Below are positions 61,777 through 64,000 of a DNA stretch of 64,000 nucleotides, piece after piece. The stretch's first letter is position 1. Each line of letters opens with the position of its first letter. Under the pieces are notes generated by a model that was given only the letters and a program-made list of their open reading frames with translations, was not told where the DNA came from and made no database searches. The translations under genes were made by a program, and so were the position numbers. The DNA is from UBA12481 sp012523435 (GTDB taxonomy: Bacteria; Bacteroidota; Bacteroidia; Bacteroidales; UBA12481), in contig JAQUCP010000013.1 in NCBI GenBank assembly GCA_028686135.1, positions 13,777 to 77,776 on the forward strand. The letters run 5' to 3'.

Positions 61777-63036
61777 ATGAAAACTGAAGTAAAACTGCCT
61801 GAAATAGCTGATAATGTGGTATCTGGATACCTCTCCAGGGTGCTGGTACAGGTGGGCGATGTGATTGAGAAAGATCAGTCCATCATCGAGATTGAAACCG
61901 ACAAAGCAGCCACCGATATTCCATCACCGATAGGCGGAGAGATAGTTGATATCAAGGTTAACAAGGGCGATGAGATCCGCGTTGGACAAACGATACTGGT
62001 AGTTGAAACGGAACAGGTCGAAAGTGACGCCAAGCCTGCAAGCGATAAGCCACAGCCGGAGCCGGAGAAACAAAAACCGGAGCCGGAGAAACAAAAGCCC
62101 TTGACAGTCACACCTCAACCGGAGGAGGCAACGCCGGCTACCTCCAAACTGGTTCCCGCCTCCCCGACTGTCAGGCGTTTGGCTAGGGAGCTGGGGGTGG
62201 ACATTGCCAAAGTGAAAGGCACAGGGCATGCCGGCCGAATTACTGATGCAGATGTCAAAGCCTTTACTAAACAGCTTATTAATAGCTCATTACCATCAAC
62301 CACTACCGAATATGCCGAGGTGCCCGATTTTTCCCAGTGGGGCTCAGTAGCTTTTGAACCCATGAGCCGCATCAGGCAGATCACGGCCGAAAGCACCGTC
62401 CGCTCTTGGCAGACCATTCCGCAGGTGGTGCAGTTTGATAAGGCGGATATCACCGGAGTGGAGCAATTTAGGCAGATTCATCGGACCCGGGTCGAAAAAG
62501 CTGGTGGGAAACTGACGATGACAGCCATTCTGCTCAAGGTCTCGGCCATGGCCCTGCGGGAATTCCCGAAGTTTAATGCCAGTGTGGACATGAAAAACCG
62601 TCAGATCATCTATAAAGACTACGTTCACATCGGTATAGCCGTAGATACGGAACAGGGACTGTTGGTTCCGGTGGTCAGAGATGTGGATAAGAAGAGCATC
62701 ACGGCCCTTTCTGCCGAGCTGAACGAGCTGGCCGAACGAGCCCGCAACCGGAAACTCACCAGCGAAGAGATGCAGGGTGGCAATTTCACCATCTCCAACC
62801 TGGGCGGCATCGGTGGCACTGCCTTCACTCCCATCGTTTACCCCCACCAGGTAGCCATTCTGGGAGTCTCACGGTCAGCCATGGAGCAGGTGTACCGCGA
62901 TGGAGAGTTCGTAGCCCGCAATATGCTGCCGCTCTCCCTGAGCTATGATCACCGCCTGATCGATGGTGCCGACGGAGCCCGCTTCTTGGTTTGGATAGCT
63001 CAGGCATTGGAGCAACCACTGACTATGTTACTGTAA
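61777..63036 (+). CDS. aceF: Pyruvate dehydrogenase E2, dihydrolipoamide acetyltransferase
   Basis: This 419-residue E2 has one lipoyl domain (about 1-78, lipoylated Lys43 in ETDKAATDIPSP), a Pro/Glu/Lys/Gln-rich linker with a duplicated PEPEKQK unit, a peripheral subunit-binding domain (about 128-165, ASPTVRRLARELGVDIAKVKGTGHAGRIT), a second short linker, and the catalytic domain (about 190-419). The active-site motif is His392-x3-Asp396-Gly (SYDHRLIDG). It moves acetyl groups from AceE to coenzyme A. Position directly between aceE and lpdA makes pyruvate, not 2-oxoglutarate, the substrate pathway. Confidence 0.95.
   Translation: MKTEVKLPEIADNVVSGYLSRVLVQVGDVIEKDQSIIEIETDKAATDIPSPIGGEIVDIKVNKGDEIRVGQTILVVETEQVESDAKPASDKPQPEPEKQKPEPEKQKPLTVTPQPEEATPATSKLVPASPTVRRLARELGVDIAKVKGTGHAGRITDADVKAFTKQLINSSLPSTTTEYAEVPDFSQWGSVAFEPMSRIRQITAESTVRSWQTIPQVVQFDKADITGVEQFRQIHRTRVEKAGGKLTMTAILLKVSAMALREFPKFNASVDMKNRQIIYKDYVHIGIAVDTEQGLLVPVVRDVDKKSITALSAELNELAERARNRKLTSEEMQGGNFTISNLGGIGGTAFTPIVYPHQVAILGVSRSAMEQVYRDGEFVARNMLPLSLSYDHRLIDGADGARFLVWIAQALEQPLTMLL
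62056..62097 (+). repeat. Tandem 21-base repeat in the E2 linker
   Basis: Two adjacent 21-base copies (62056-62076 and 62077-62097), differing only in the last base, each encode the heptapeptide PEPEKQK. They lie in the flexible linker after the lipoyl domain and probably arose by slippage; linker length varies freely in E2 proteins. Confidence 0.85.
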
Positions 63037-63053
63037 ATCAAAAAGAAAGACTG

Positions 63054-64000
63054 ATGGACAACATAAAAGAACATGAACTGGTAGTCATCGGAGCCGGGCC
63101 TGGAGGATACCGGGCGGCATTCATGGCTGCGGATCTGGGCCTGCAGGTCACCCTGATTGATGCCCAGCCCAACCCAGGTGGTGTCTGCCTTTACCGCGGC
63201 TGCATCCCCACCAAAGCGCTCCTGCACCTGGCCCGCGTCAAAGAGGAAGCGATGAAAGCCTCCGCATGGGGCCTCACCTTTCAGGAGCCGGTTATCGAAC
63301 GGGAAAAAGTTAAAGCCTGGAAAGAGGGAGTCATCAAACAACTCACCGGCGGACTCGGTCAGCTGACTAAAGCAAGAAAGATTAACTACATCCAGGGATG
63401 GGCAAAATTCACCGGCCCTAACACCTTGCTGGTTAAATCAAAAGAGACAGAAGAGTTCCGGTTCAAACAGGCCCTCATCGCCACCGGTGTTACACCCGTC
63501 AAACTGCCATTCGTAAAAGAATACACCGACCGGATCATGAATGCGGAAATCGCCCTGGAGCTGAAAACCATTCCTGAAAAACTCCTGGTCATTGGCGGTG
63601 GGTACATCGGAATGGAATCAGCCACTATTTATCGAGCTCTTGGATCGGAAGTATCTCTTGTTGAGGTGCTTTCAACAGTCATGCCCACTATGGATAAAGA
63701 GCTGACCGCTGTATATCTCAAGCAGAACAAGGATCTCTTTAAGGAGCAGTTTTTTGAGACGCGCGTAACCAGTTTGGAGGAGCATGATGGGAAGGTTATC
63801 GCCACGATGGGAGCATTCAAAAACAACCAGTTGACCGGTGATCCTTTTACCAGGGAGTATGATGCAGCTCTGATCTCAGCAGGCATGAAGCCAGACACGT
63901 CGGCGCTGGGACTGGAAGAGGCAGGTGTGGAGATTGACGGAAGTGGATTTATTCGCATCAATGAGGAAAGTCGCACCAATGTTCCGCACATCTTTGCCAT
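63054..64000 (+). CDS. lpdA: Dihydrolipoamide dehydrogenase E3, N-terminal part (runs off window)
   Basis: The first 315 residues of a flavin disulfide reductase are visible; the frame is open to the window end. The FAD-binding motif is VVIGAGPGGYRAAFMAADLG, the redox disulfide is in GGVCLYRGCIPTKALL (Cys-x4-Cys), and the NAD-binding motif is LLVIGGGYIGMESATIYRALGSEVSLVE. The start at 63054 is 17 bases after aceF. It regenerates oxidised lipoamide for the PDH complex and passes electrons to NAD. The C-terminal interface domain with the His-Glu pair is outside the window. Confidence 0.94.
   Translation, partial: MDNIKEHELVVIGAGPGGYRAAFMAADLGLQVTLIDAQPNPGGVCLYRGCIPTKALLHLARVKEEAMKASAWGLTFQEPVIEREKVKAWKEGVIKQLTGGLGQLTKARKINYIQGWAKFTGPNTLLVKSKETEEFRFKQALIATGVTPVKLPFVKEYTDRIMNAEIALELKTIPEKLLVIGGGYIGMESATIYRALGSEVSLVEVLSTVMPTMDKELTAVYLKQNKDLFKEQFFETRVTSLEEHDGKVIATMGAFKNNQLTGDPFTREYDAALISAGMKPDTSALGLEEAGVEIDGSGFIRINEESRTNVPHIFA

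Noticed and set aside
1..64000. CRISPR arrays, tRNA or rRNA genes, insertion sequences, phage genes
   Set aside because: I looked for spaced repeats, cloverleaf-like stretches, transposase or integrase motifs and found none. A tRNAscan-SE, CRISPRCasFinder and ISfinder run would settle this.

Overview
The window reads as ordinary chromosomal DNA of a member of the Bacteroidota, probably a Bacteroidales/Marinilabiliales-type heterotroph. Evidence: Bacteroidota-type -7 promoter elements (TAnnTTTG) precede many genes, and family-typical genes are present (S46 dipeptidyl-peptidase, DUF2723 glycosyltransferase, GbsR-TolC-RND operon, tricorn-like S41 protease, GH95/GH29 fucosidases). I see no SusC/SusD pair, no rRNA, tRNA or CRISPR array, no insertion sequence and no phage genes. 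Genes are densely packed, no gap exceeds 300 bases, and several convergent pairs overlap by a few bases.

Layout. 1-7 kb: 3' part of a GH95 fucosidase, a two-component system, and on the other strand a glycyl radical enzyme (4-hydroxyproline dehydratase-like) with its activase. 7-14.7 kb: S46 dipeptidyl-peptidase, MarC-family membrane protein, RNase HI, DUF2723 glycosyltransferase, a double-GNAT protein. 14.8-22.4 kb: GbsR regulator with a TolC/adaptor/RND efflux operon, a small PII-like protein and a uroporphyrinogen-decarboxylase-family enzyme. 22.4-26.6 kb (minus): M14 peptidase lipoprotein, LysE exporter, GH3-type acyl-acid amido synthetase. 26.7-32.7 kb: KtrAB-type potassium uptake, then nrfHA nitrite reductase with a hemerythrin/PAS protein, preceded by a CRP/FNR-like palindrome. 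32.7-43.2 kb: second double-GNAT protein, class V aminotransferase, ABC-2 exporter, GH29 fucosidase, ThiF/MoeB-like enzyme, YbaN, and a peroxiredoxin-catalase-PerR cluster. 43.2-58 kb: GH3 glycosidase, GH27 alpha-galactosidase, K+/H+ antiporter, DUF2007, PfkB kinase, tricorn-like protease, DUF3795, Asp-box protein, endonuclease IV, Rrf2 regulator. 58-64 kb: EamA transporter, a palindromic repeat, then the pyruvate dehydrogenase operon (AceE-type E1, E2, partial E3).

Taken together the genes suggest a saccharolytic and proteolytic organism that ferments or respires nitrite under anoxia (glycyl radical enzyme, NrfHA) yet carries peroxide defence (catalase, peroxiredoxin, PerR) and a pyruvate dehydrogenase complex, so a microaerobic or facultative lifestyle is plausible. 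No single locus is clearly a new system. The most interesting items are two collinear double-GNAT paralogues, the hemerythrin/DUF438/PAS protein in the nrf cluster, the amido-synthetase/LysE pair, the PII-like protein in the efflux operon, and the palindromic element before the PDH operon.
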